From: an uncultured Clostridia bacterium
GTDB lineage: Bacteria > Bacillota > Clostridia > Monoglobales > Monoglobaceae
NCBI GenBank assembly: GCA_945878965.1
Contig: CAMCUJ010000016.1
Coordinates: 1-11,817 of the forward strand
Length of the DNA stretch: 11,817 nt
Direction: 5' to 3'
The notes under the pieces were generated by a model. It was not told the origin of the DNA, did no database searches, and saw only the letters and a list, made by a program, of their open reading frames with translations. The position numbers and the translations under genes were made by a program. Shown in pieces: positions 1-6,364 of this stretch (its first letter is position 1; every line of letters begins with the position of its first letter).

Positions 1-89
1 GATTATGAATAGAGTTATAATTTGGAAAATAAATTTGTTAAATAATTTAAAAATTATTTAAATATATTTTTCTCCCCACATAAATAGGC

Positions 90-124
90 AAAGGCATACA
101 GGATTAATTTTCTGTATGCTTTTG
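90..124 (+). terminator. Rho-independent-like hairpin of an upstream gene
   Basis: Bases 90-101 pair with 112-123 in a 12-bp stem that includes one G-U pair, around a 10-nt loop. The right arm ends in TTTT and T-rich sequence follows. It lies ahead of the promoter at 225-253, so it would close a transcription unit entering from the left edge. The U-tract is short and interrupted by a G, so strength is uncertain. Confidence 0.55.
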
Positions 125-174
125 TTATTTAAATTTTTAGTTATTAGTAAAAATAAACAAAATTAAATCTGAAT

Positions 175-210
175 TTTTATTAAGAAATAATATTAAAATT
201 TTATTAAGAA
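175..210. repeat. 12-bp direct repeat upstream of the -35 box
   Basis: TTTTATTAAGAA occurs at 175-186 and again at 199-210, a 24-bp period. The second copy ends 14 bp before the -35 hexamer at 225. Position and spacing fit an activator-binding pair, but the region is very A/T-rich, so chance recurrence is possible. Confidence 0.35.
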
Positions 211-224
211 TACTAAGATTAATA

Positions 225-253
225 TAGACAAATGACTTAAAAAAATGTATAAT
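225..253 (+). promoter_or_regulatory. Sigma-A-type promoter of the secreted-protein gene
   Basis: TAGACA at 225-230 (five of six matches to TTGACA), a 17-bp spacer, and a perfect TATAAT at 248-253. Transcription should start near 260, giving a leader of about 45 nt before the ATG at 305. This is one of the best promoter matches in the window. Confidence 0.75.
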
Positions 254-304
254 GTAAAGTGATTACAAAATTAATTTTTTCTAAATTGGAACGGGGGAAA
301 AGGA

Positions 305-2101
305 ATGTTAGAAAGTTTAAAGAAAACTATGTGCAGTGTCACAGCGGCGGCTGTTATTACAACAACGCTTGGTATGTCAGCAGTATTTGCAAATGATACA
401 GCCTCAGGTGCAGATTATACATACAGCATTAAGGAGGCATATTTCAGCTCAAGCAGCGATGAGCTTAATGTAAATATTGAATATACGGGCGAAAGTGCAA
501 AGCCGGCAAAGCTTATTGCGGCAAGTTATAATGAAAGCGGTGTGGTTACAAATGCAAAGGTTGTAGATGTAAACGGAACTGAAAAGATTTCATTTGATTA
601 TGCTAAAAATAACGATGAAAATGTAAAGCTTTATGTGTGGGATAGTATGGATACGATATCACCGCTTAGCAGTACAACTGTTCCGACTCAGAGAACCGGA
701 AATGAGAAGTATACGGTAAGTGTTGCTGAAGGAATTACAGGCGGAACTGTAAAGATTGTTCAGCCTGAAAGCAAGATAAGTGAGTATTTAGTAACGGAGA
801 ATACACCGACAGAAGAAGATTCATATTTAAATAATGATATAATTTTGATGAATGATGATAATATAACGGTTACGAATTTATTCCGTGCAAAAATAATGGA
901 TAATTTAGAGAAAGACCCGGGCGATCCTATATCTGTAGAAATTGAAGGAAAGAACTGTTGTAAGTATATTCCGATAGGATTATCATCTGCACCTTCAGAT
1001 TATGATTCGTTAAGTCCGAGCGGTAAGGGTACGGCACTTGATATAACGGCAAAGAAGAATGGTACGTTTACAATTTATCACAGATGGTACACCGATGGAA
1101 GAAGCCTTAAGATTTCAGTATGGAATGAGGATTTTTCATCCGCAGAAGAATTGAGCGTAGAGAATACATCGGTTTCGGGAAGCATTCTTCCTGATGCTGC
1201 GGTAAATGTTCAATACGGCTACGGAACATTTGATGTTGAGGCGGGCAAAACATATTTGTTATGGTCTTCTGGTTATACGCCTGAGGTATTCGGTTATACT
1301 TTTGTGCCGGCTGAAGAAGCAGAATTAAGCGATGATAATGAAAATTCAGAGGAAGTTCTTGTTGATACTCTTGCAGGAGTTAAGGCAGGTGATACAGTTA
1401 CATTAAAGGTAACTGCCGATGATCCTGAGAGCAAGATTACCGTTACAACAGACACAAATGCAAAGGTTACGGAGGTTGCGGACAATCCGGGATATTACAC
1501 ATTTACAATGCCTGAGGAAGATACTGTTATAAATGCGAAATTTAAAGTCAGCAATATAAGTGAGTATTTAGTAACGGAAAGTACACCAACAGATGAAGAT
1601 TCATATTTAAATAATGATATAATTTTGATGAATGATGATAATATAACGGTTACGAATTTATTCCGTGCAAAAATAATGGATAATTTAGAGAAAGACCCGG
1701 GCGATCCTATATCTGTAGAAATTGAAGGAAAGAACTGTTGTAAGTATATTCCGATAGGATTATCATCTGCACCTTCAGATTATGATTCGTTAAGTCCGAG
1801 CGGTAAGGGTACGGCACTTGATATAACGGCAAAGAAGAATGGTACGTTTACAATTTATCACAGATGGTACACCGATGGAAGAAGCCTTAAGATTTCAGTA
1901 TGGAATGAGGATTTTTCATCCGCAGAAGAATTGAGCGTAGAGAATACATCGGTTTCGGGAAGCATTCTTCCTGATGCTGCGGTAAATGTTCAATACGGCT
2001 ACGGAACATTTGATGTTGAGGCGGGCAAAACATATTTGTTATGGTCTTCTGGTTATACGCCTGAGGTATTCGGTTATACATTTGAACCGGCTGAAGAATA
2101 A
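305..2101 (+). CDS. Secreted modular protein with two near-identical 181-aa modules
   Basis: No specific function is recognised. Residues 1-29 form a signal peptide: basic start (KK at 6-7), hydrophobic core, and a likely cleavage after VFA at 27-29. Residues about 37-128 resemble a beta-rich accessory domain common in secreted Clostridial proteins, with a KLYVWDSMD motif near 108-116. Residues 135-150 and about 353-414 look like two parts of one InlB-B-like (Flg_new type) bacterial repeat, the second ending in a TFTMPEEDTVINAKF motif. Between and after these lie two copies of a 181-residue module (158-338 and 418-598) differing at only three residues. Each module has a Cys-Cys pair and ends in a VEAGKTYLLW/GYTF segment reminiscent of beta-sandwich carbohydrate-binding or glycan-associated modules. 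There is no catalytic domain, sortase motif, SLH domain or membrane anchor, so release or non-covalent wall or glycan binding is likely. The ATG at 305 is preceded by GGGGG at 293-297. An ATG at codon 9 is a weaker alternative that would shorten the basic region of the signal peptide. Confidence 0.8.
   Translation: MLESLKKTMCSVTAAAVITTTLGMSAVFANDTASGADYTYSIKEAYFSSSSDELNVNIEYTGESAKPAKLIAASYNESGVVTNAKVVDVNGTEKISFDYAKNNDENVKLYVWDSMDTISPLSSTTVPTQRTGNEKYTVSVAEGITGGTVKIVQPESKISEYLVTENTPTEEDSYLNNDIILMNDDNITVTNLFRAKIMDNLEKDPGDPISVEIEGKNCCKYIPIGLSSAPSDYDSLSPSGKGTALDITAKKNGTFTIYHRWYTDGRSLKISVWNEDFSSAEELSVENTSVSGSILPDAAVNVQYGYGTFDVEAGKTYLLWSSGYTPEVFGYTFVPAEEAELSDDNENSEEVLVDTLAGVKAGDTVTLKVTADDPESKITVTTDTNAKVTEVADNPGYYTFTMPEEDTVINAKFKVSNISEYLVTESTPTDEDSYLNNDIILMNDDNITVTNLFRAKIMDNLEKDPGDPISVEIEGKNCCKYIPIGLSSAPSDYDSLSPSGKGTALDITAKKNGTFTIYHRWYTDGRSLKISVWNEDFSSAEELSVENTSVSGSILPDAAVNVQYGYGTFDVEAGKTYLLWSSGYTPEVFGYTFEPAEE
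776..1318 (+). repeat. Intragenic long direct repeat, copy 1
   Basis: This 543-bp unit encodes residues 158-338 of the secreted protein. It matches copy 2, located exactly 780 bp downstream, at all but seven positions (799, 801, 808, 814, 1300, 1305, 1306). Bases 815-1299 are identical to 1595-2079 with no silent change over 485 bp. All differences cluster at the two edges. Confidence 0.97.
1556..2098 (+). repeat. Intragenic long direct repeat, copy 2
   Basis: This is the second copy of the 181-codon unit, residues 418-598, ending directly at the stop codon. Relative to copy 1 it carries Asn-to-Ser, Glu-to-Asp and Val-to-Glu changes plus three silent changes. The perfect identity of the interior suggests very recent duplication or gene conversion. 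It could also be a collapse-prone or chimeric assembly region. Confidence 0.97.
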
Positions 2102-2142
2102 TACAGAGTTATAATCGGAAATTAGAACAAATAAATTCAAAT

Positions 2143-2180
2143 AAAAAAACACTTGGGCGGTTTACCCAAGTGTTTTTATT
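2143..2180. terminator. Bidirectional rho-independent terminator
   Basis: Bases 2145-2157 and 2165-2177 form a perfect 13-bp stem (core ACTTGGG/CCCAAGT) with a 7-nt loop. A run of A on the left and T on the right gives a U-tract in both directions. It lies between the convergent ends of the secreted-protein gene (+) and the ArsC/Spx-like gene (-), and should serve both. Confidence 0.9.
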
Positions 2181-2191
2181 TGAAAAATATA

Positions 2192-2542
2192 CTATTTTAA
2201 ATTTTCCCATTCGGATTCCTTAAAGCCTGTTAAAACTGTTTCGCCGCATATTAGGATAGGTCGTTTTACTAACATTCCATCACTTGCGAGAATTTTAAGC
2301 TGTTCATCCTCGCTTAAATTCGGGAGCTTATCTTTAAGGTTCATAGAGCGGTAAAGCATTCCGCTTGTATTAAAGAATTTTTTAAGCGGAAGACCGCTTA
2401 TTTTTTGCCATTCCTTTAATTCCTGATATGTAGGATTATTTTCCTTGATATCTCTTATTTCGTATTCAAAGCCGTTTTCGTCAAGCCATTTCTGAGCCTT
2501 TTTACAGGTTGAACATTTTGGGTAGCATATAAATTTAACCAT
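2192..2542 (-). CDS. ArsC/Spx-family thioredoxin-fold protein (YusI/YffB-like)
   Basis: A 116-residue cytosolic protein spanning the whole ArsC/Spx fold. The N-terminal strand is followed by a CSTC redox motif at residues 10-13. A conserved helix (KKAQKWLDENG) follows, and the C-terminal KRPI motif (93-96) supplies an Arg in the position expected for the family. Members are either glutathione- or thioredoxin-linked arsenate reductases or Spx-like redox-sensing partners of RNA polymerase. Many Clostridial members of this length are annotated only as arsenate reductase family, and no ars genes lie nearby, so arsenate reduction is not supported by context. The start is fixed by CGGAGGA on the minus strand (2548-2553), 5 nt from the ATG. 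It is divergent from the glyoxalase-like gene and has its own promoter. Confidence 0.85.
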   Translation of the reverse strand: MVKFICYPKCSTCKKAQKWLDENGFEYEIRDIKENNPTYQELKEWQKISGLPLKKFFNTSGMLYRSMNLKDKLPNLSEDEQLKILASDGMLVKRPILICGETVLTGFKESEWENLK

Positions 2543-2572
2543 AAGTTCCTCCGTTATTTTAATAGTAAATAT

Positions 2573-2589
2573 TTATACTAACAGTATAA
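2573..2589. promoter_or_regulatory. Perfect 7-3-7 palindrome over the minus-strand -10 box (candidate operator)
   Basis: TTATACT (2573-2579), AAC, AGTATAA (2583-2589). The right arm contains the -10 hexamer of the minus-strand promoter and the palindrome covers its expected start site. A dimeric repressor bound here would block that gene. Part of the symmetry is unavoidable because a -10 box is A/T-rich, so binding is inference. Confidence 0.45.
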
Positions 2590-2610
2590 CATAAGATTGT
2601 GAAAAGTCAA
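2583..2610 (-). promoter_or_regulatory. Extended -10 promoter of the ArsC/Spx-like gene
   Basis: On the minus strand: TTGACT (2605-2610), a 16-bp spacer ending in TGT, and TATACT (2583-2588), which gives an extended TGnTATACT -10 element. The predicted start near 2576 leaves a leader of roughly 34 nt containing the Shine-Dalgarno. Confidence 0.7.
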
Positions 2611-2619
2611 TTAAATATA

Positions 2620-2648
2620 TTGAATTTTAGAGTTAAATGCAGTATAAT
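2620..2648 (+). promoter_or_regulatory. Sigma-A-type promoter of the glyoxalase-like gene
   Basis: TTGAAT at 2620-2625, a 17-bp spacer and a perfect TATAAT at 2643-2648, about 50 bp before the ATG at 2698. It is divergent from the promoter at 2583-2610; the two -35 boxes are only 9 bp apart, so the two genes may compete or be co-regulated. Confidence 0.7.
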
Positions 2649-2697
2649 TTAATAGGGTAAATATTTTAAGTCACATAAAACAAGGAGATATTGAATT

Positions 2698-3066
2698 ATG
2701 AAATTTAAAATGGTACACGAAAACTATAATGTTTTAGATTTAGACAAGTCTATGGAGTTCTATAAGGCGGCACTTGGAATTACGGAAAAAAGACGAATTA
2801 CGGCTGAGGACGGTTCATTTATAATAGTTTATCTCGGAAATGATGAAACGGATTTTGTACTCGAGCTTACATGGCTTCGTGATATGGACAGACCTTATAA
2901 TCTCGGTGACTGCGAGTTCCATCTTGCGTTTGAAGCTGATGATTTTGAAGCGGCTCATAAGCTTCACGAGGAAATGGGTTGTATCTGTTTTGAAAATAAG
3001 GATATGGGCATTTATTTTATATCAGACCCGGATGGATATTGGCTTGAAATAGTTCCGGCAAAATAG
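2698..3066 (+). CDS. gloA: Glyoxalase I-like VOC family protein (lactoylglutathione lyase family)
   Basis: A 122-residue vicinal-oxygen-chelate protein of the single-domain glyoxalase I size, with two beta-alpha-beta-beta-beta halves. The family's four metal ligands are all in place: His7, Glu56, His75 and Glu117. The C-terminal signature DPDGYWLEIV covers residues 110-119. Glyoxalase I isomerises the methylglyoxal-thiol hemithioacetal in the cytosol. In Clostridia that lack glutathione the thiol partner may differ, so the symbol is by family resemblance. AAGGAG at 2682-2687 lies 10 nt before the ATG. Its own promoter is at 2620-2648 and a hairpin follows at 3077-3114, so it is probably monocistronic. 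A weak terminator could allow some read-through into the sugar operon. Confidence 0.85.
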   Translation: MKFKMVHENYNVLDLDKSMEFYKAALGITEKRRITAEDGSFIIVYLGNDETDFVLELTWLRDMDRPYNLGDCEFHLAFEADDFEAAHKLHEEMGCICFENKDMGIYFISDPDGYWLEIVPAK

Positions 3067-3076
3067 TTATTATCTG

Positions 3077-3114
3077 AATTCAGTATACTTTAATAAAATA
3101 AGGTATGCTGAATT
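3077..3114 (+). terminator. Hairpin after the glyoxalase-like gene, weak terminator
   Basis: Bases 3077-3090 pair with 3101-3114 in a 14-bp stem with two G-U pairs and a 10-nt loop. The tail is TATTATTATG rather than a clean T-run, so termination is probably incomplete. No convincing -35/-10 pair is visible between this hairpin and the rfbF start at 3213. The nearest candidate, TTGACG at 3162-3167, has no good -10 at proper spacing. Confidence 0.5.
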
Positions 3115-3196
3115 TATTATTATGAATTATATTTTGAAATTACTAAAGTTTTTTGTGAAAATTGACGATATATTATGTAAATGCAGCTATTTATAT

Positions 3197-3203
3197 AGGA
3201 GGG
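3197..3203 (+). promoter_or_regulatory. Shine-Dalgarno site that fixes the rfbF start
   Basis: AGGAGGG lies 9 nt before the ATG at 3213. The reading frame is open back to a TTG at 3162, but that start has no ribosome site and would add 17 residues ahead of the conserved MKVVILAGG N-terminus. Confidence 0.85.
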
Positions 3204-3212
3204 CAGCGTGAA

Positions 3213-3989
3213 ATGAAAGTAGTTATTTTGGCGGGAGGTCTTGGAACTCGTATAAGTGAGGAAAGTCACCTAAGACCTAAGCCTATGATTGAGATAGGGG
3301 GTTCTCCTATACTATGGCATATAATGAAGTATTATTCATATTTTGGGTATAATGAATTTGTGATTTGCTGTGGATATAAGGGATATATGATAAAGGAATA
3401 TTTTGCAGATTATTATTTACACCGTTCGGATATTACATTTGATTTTTCCGATAATAATAATATGACGATACATAATAATGTTGCAGAGCCTTGGAAGGTT
3501 ACGGTTGTAGATACGGGACTTAATACCCAGACAGGCGGAAGAATAAAGCGTGTTCAGAAGTATATCGGAAATGAGTCGTTTATGCTTACATACGGAGATG
3601 GTGTAAGTGATGTAGATATTAATGAGCTTGTAAGGTTTCACAATGCACATGGAAAGATTGCAACAATTACAGCTATACAGCCCGGCGGAAGATTTGGTGT
3701 TTTGGATATTGATGAAAATCAGGGAGTTCGTCAGTTTTCCGAGAAGAATAAAGAAGATGGCGGCTGGATAAACGCCGGGTTTATGGTTTTAAATCCCGAA
3801 GTTTTTGATTATCTTGGCGGTGATGACTGTGTTTTTGAACGTATTCCTCTTGAGAAGCTTGCAAAAAACGGCGAGCTTATGTCATTTAAACACAGAGGGT
3901 TTTGGCAGTGTATGGATACACTTCGTGACAAGGAACGATTAGAATATCTTTTATTACACGAGCAAGCAACGTGGAAAAAATGGAACTGA
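3213..3989 (+). CDS. rfbF: Glucose-1-phosphate cytidylyltransferase
   Basis: Makes CDP-glucose from CTP and glucose 1-phosphate in the cytosol, the entry step to CDP-linked deoxysugars. The protein is 258 residues, the usual RfbF length. It has the nucleotidyltransferase loop GGLGTRISEESHLRPKPM at 8-25, whose ESHLRPKPM version is characteristic of RfbF rather than RmlA or GalU. YGDGVSD at 127-133 (Asp129) and WQCMDTLRDK at 231-240 (Asp235) match the family's metal-binding aspartates. First gene of the eight-gene operon, with the next start 26 bp downstream. The cytidylyltransferase identity suggests that downstream sugar enzymes act on CDP-sugars, including those normally drawn as UDP-sugar enzymes. 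Confidence 0.95.
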   Translation: MKVVILAGGLGTRISEESHLRPKPMIEIGGSPILWHIMKYYSYFGYNEFVICCGYKGYMIKEYFADYYLHRSDITFDFSDNNNMTIHNNVAEPWKVTVVDTGLNTQTGGRIKRVQKYIGNESFMLTYGDGVSDVDINELVRFHNAHGKIATITAIQPGGRFGVLDIDENQGVRQFSEKNKEDGGWINAGFMVLNPEVFDYLGGDDCVFERIPLEKLAKNGELMSFKHRGFWQCMDTLRDKERLEYLLLHEQATWKKWN

Positions 3990-4015
3990 AATATAAGTAG
4001 AAAGGATTAGTTATA

Positions 4016-5116
4016 ATGAGCGGAATTTCTGATGTACTTAAAGAAGATTTAGAATATACATATAATAAGCTGTCGGCTGAAGAAGTGAAAAAATTAGAAA
4101 ATTCATCAATTTTAATTACCGGCTGTGCCGGATTTTTAGGTTATTATTTTGTTAATTTTTTTTATTATCATAAGGACAAGCTTAATCTTAAAAATGTAAT
4201 ATGTCTTGATAATTTTATGCTGGGATATCCGAAGTGGCTTAATGAAATTGCTGAGGACGAAAGATTTATTGTTAAGAAATTCGATATAATAAAAGACAAG
4301 ATTGAAGATATTTCCGAGGCTAAGGAGGCTGATTATGTAATACATATGGCGTCTATTGCATCTCCGGTATTTTACAGAAAGTATCCTATAGAAACTCTTG
4401 ATGCGAATATTTGGGGACTCAGACGTTTGTTTGATTTCTATATAGACAAAGAACTTAAAGGATTTTTGTTCTATTCTTCGAGTGAGCTTTACGGGGATCC
4501 TACTCCCGATGCGATACCGACAGATGAGGAATACAGAGGCTTTGTTTCGGCAACCGGACCACGTGCGTGTTATGATGAGTCTAAGAGGTTTGGCGAGACT
4601 ATGTGTATGCTGTTTGCACAGAAATATAATATGCCTATAGGTGTTGCAAGACCGTTTAATAACTACGGACCGGGGATGAAGCTTAATGATAAGCGTGTAC
4701 CTGCGGATTTTGCCAAAAATATTGTTGATGGAAATGATATAGTTATACTATCAAATGGAACACCTACGAGAACTTTTTGCTATATTGCGGATTCTATTGC
4801 CGGATATCTTAAGATTTTGCTTTACGGAAAATATGATTATTTCAATATAGGAATTGAAAAACCCGAAATTACAATAGCTCAGCTTGCGGAATTGTATATG
4901 AACGCCGGCAAGGAATTGTTTGATTATAAGGGACAGGTCATATATAAGGTTTCTGAGGAAAAAGAATATCTTACAAATAATCCTCAGAGGAGATGCCCAA
5001 AGATTGATAAAGCAAGACGTTTGCTTGGTTATGAGCCGGAGATTTATGCAGAGCAGGGTGTATATAGATTTTTGAAATTCATTAAAGAAAGTACAGAGGA
5101 GCAATTGATATGGTAA
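4016..5116 (+). CDS. UXS/ArnA-like NAD-dependent SDR, putative nucleotide-sugar decarboxylase
   Basis: An extended short-chain dehydrogenase of 366 residues. A 30-residue N-terminal extension precedes the Rossmann motif GCAGFLG (36-42). The catalytic region has SSSELYGD (154-161) and Tyr186-x3-Lys190 within GPRACYDESKR. NPQRRCPKI (322-330) follows near the C-terminus. Residues Ser156-Glu157 and an Arg in the NPQRR segment match the Ser-Glu/Arg signature of UDP-glucuronate decarboxylases (UXS and the ArnA decarboxylase domain), and GPRxCYDExKR is a UXS hallmark. It lacks the features of CDP-glucose 4,6-dehydratase (RfbG). A plausible role is oxidative decarboxylation of an NDP-glucuronate to a 4-keto-pentose or xylose derivative, supplied by the dehydrogenase encoded next. 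Its stop overlaps that gene by 7 bp. AAAGGA at 4001-4006 precedes the ATG by 9 nt. Substrate, nucleotide and exact outcome are inferred; a 4-epimerase or 4,6-dehydratase activity cannot be excluded. Confidence 0.8.
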   Translation: MSGISDVLKEDLEYTYNKLSAEEVKKLENSSILITGCAGFLGYYFVNFFYYHKDKLNLKNVICLDNFMLGYPKWLNEIAEDERFIVKKFDIIKDKIEDISEAKEADYVIHMASIASPVFYRKYPIETLDANIWGLRRLFDFYIDKELKGFLFYSSSELYGDPTPDAIPTDEEYRGFVSATGPRACYDESKRFGETMCMLFAQKYNMPIGVARPFNNYGPGMKLNDKRVPADFAKNIVDGNDIVILSNGTPTRTFCYIADSIAGYLKILLYGKYDYFNIGIEKPEITIAQLAELYMNAGKELFDYKGQVIYKVSEEKEYLTNNPQRRCPKIDKARRLLGYEPEIYAEQGVYRFLKFIKESTEEQLIW

Positions 5117-6342
5117 CAGTATTCGGATTGGGGTTTGTTGGTCTTACGACAGCTTTAGGTTTTGCACATCTTGGGTATAAGGTTTATGGAATAGATGTTG
5201 ACGAAGAAAGAAAAAACACATTAAGACACGGAGAACTTCCGTTTTATGAGCCATATATGGATGAGGTGCTTACAGAGCATCTTGATAAAAATTTTTTTGT
5301 TACCGATGATATAAAAAAGGCTGTTTCGGAAAGCGAATATATATATTATTGTGTGGGAACTCCATACGGTAAGAACGGAAGTGCAAATCTTGAATACTTG
5401 TTTTCCGCAATAGATATGGCGTCTAACGCAGTTGATGATGATAAGTTTAGGGTTATGGTTATTAAGTCCACCGTTCCTCCGTCAACTACGGCAGAAAAGG
5501 TATATCCTTATGTTAAGGCGAAAAATAAGAATTTCGGTGTTGCAAATAATCCGGAATTTTTGAGAGAAGGCTACTGCTGGAAGGACTTTATTGAAGCAGA
5601 CAGAATAGTGCTTGGCTGCAACGATGAAAAATCCAAAGAAATGCTTATAAAATTATATGAACCTATGAATATACCTATAAAATGTGTATCACATTCTACA
5701 GGCGAATTTATTAAGTATTTATCAAATACTCTTCTTGCAACATTAATAAGTTATTCAAATGAGATGTCTCAGGTTGCGGACGCTATCGGCGGAATTGAGA
5801 TTGGTGAAGCGTTTAAGATTTTACATATGGATAAGAGATGGAATAACTGTAATATGACAAGCTATGTTTATCCGGGCTGCGGATACGGCGGTTATTGTCT
5901 TCCAAAGGATACCTGTGCACTATACAGCCAATCTGAAGCTAAGGGCTTCAGTCCGCAGATACTTAAAAATGTTATAAACACAAATGAAAAAATTTCAAGA
6001 GCTATAGCCGAAAAAATAGCTAAGGGACTTGATAATAGTGCTAAAATAGGAATACTTGGTTTATCGTTTAAGCCTAATTCAGATGATGTAAGGGATACTC
6101 CGGCGGCTAAGATTATAAAAGAGCTTAATGCACTTGGATATAAGAATATATATGCATATGATCCGATTGCAAATGCTGAATTTAAGAGAAGGTATCCGGA
6201 GATTAATATAGAGTATAAGGAAAGCGCAAAGGCGGTTTCAGACAGCTCGGATGTTATTGCTATAGTTACGGCTTGGGATGAATTTAAGGTATTTAAGCAT
6301 GTTAAAGATAAAAAAATTATTGATTGCAGATATATGCTGTAA
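5110..6342 (+). CDS. Nucleotide-sugar 6-dehydrogenase (UDP-glucose/GDP-mannose dehydrogenase family)
   Basis: A complete 410-residue member of the family that oxidises the C6 hydroxyl of an NDP-hexose twice, using 2 NAD+, to an NDP-uronic acid. The N-terminal NAD domain starts with GLGFVG at 6-11. NPEFLREG at 147-154 and IKYLSN at 201-206 (Lys202, Asn206) supply expected active-site residues. GCGYGGYCLPKD at 256-267 holds the catalytic Cys263, and GLSFKPNSDDVRDTP lies at 317-331 in the C-terminal domain. The Cys loop departs from the common GPGFGGSCFPKD. The start overlaps the preceding gene by 7 bp, and GAGGAG at 5096-5101 serves it, so translation is probably coupled. UDP-glucose is the usual substrate. 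Placement between rfbF and rfbH makes CDP-glucose a reasonable alternative, which is inference. Confidence 0.9.
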   Translation: MVTVFGLGFVGLTTALGFAHLGYKVYGIDVDEERKNTLRHGELPFYEPYMDEVLTEHLDKNFFVTDDIKKAVSESEYIYYCVGTPYGKNGSANLEYLFSAIDMASNAVDDDKFRVMVIKSTVPPSTTAEKVYPYVKAKNKNFGVANNPEFLREGYCWKDFIEADRIVLGCNDEKSKEMLIKLYEPMNIPIKCVSHSTGEFIKYLSNTLLATLISYSNEMSQVADAIGGIEIGEAFKILHMDKRWNNCNMTSYVYPGCGYGGYCLPKDTCALYSQSEAKGFSPQILKNVINTNEKISRAIAEKIAKGLDNSAKIGILGLSFKPNSDDVRDTPAAKIIKELNALGYKNIYAYDPIANAEFKRRYPEINIEYKESAKAVSDSSDVIAIVTAWDEFKVFKHVKDKKIIDCRYML

Positions 6343-6364
6343 AAAAGGATAGAGGGTTAGGTTT

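Larger units (their letters stand above)
1..304. other. A/T-rich intergenic leader upstream of the secreted-protein gene
   Basis: No gene of useful length is visible here. Bases 1-12 read Asp-Tyr-Glu-stop in frame 1 and could be the tail of an upstream plus-strand gene, but twelve bases cannot prove it. The segment holds a perfect all-A/T inverted repeat (arms 38-48 and 51-61), a hairpin terminator (90-124), a 12-bp direct repeat (175-186 and 199-210) and a sigma-A-type promoter (225-253). The predicted 5' UTR of the next gene is about 45 nt and ends in a G-rich Shine-Dalgarno (GGGGG at 293-297, 7 nt before the ATG). Confidence 0.6.

Noticed and set aside
38..61. Perfect 11-2-11 inverted repeat as a terminator or operator
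   Set aside because: The arms contain only A and T, so the hairpin would be weak and the symmetry is easy to get by chance here.
1294..1485. Minus-strand short frame in the secreted-protein gene
   Set aside because: It mirrors Ser/Thr/Val-rich coding sequence on the opposite strand and has no independent signals.
2840..3052. Overlapping 70-codon plus-strand frame inside the glyoxalase-like gene
   Set aside because: It is another frame of a gene with intact metal ligands and has no ribosome site or recognisable protein features.
3162..3212. N-terminal extension of rfbF from a TTG start
   Set aside because: No Shine-Dalgarno lies ahead of it, the added 17 residues are not part of the family, and AGGAGGG at 3197-3203 clearly serves the ATG at 3213.
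4012..4017. TATAAT overlapping the UXS-like gene start as an internal promoter
   Set aside because: No -35-like hexamer at proper spacing, and a promoter there would start transcripts within the coding sequence.
4751..5104. 117-codon minus-strand frame inside the UXS-like gene
   Set aside because: Antisense to a well-supported enzyme, with low-complexity composition and no promoter or ribosome site.
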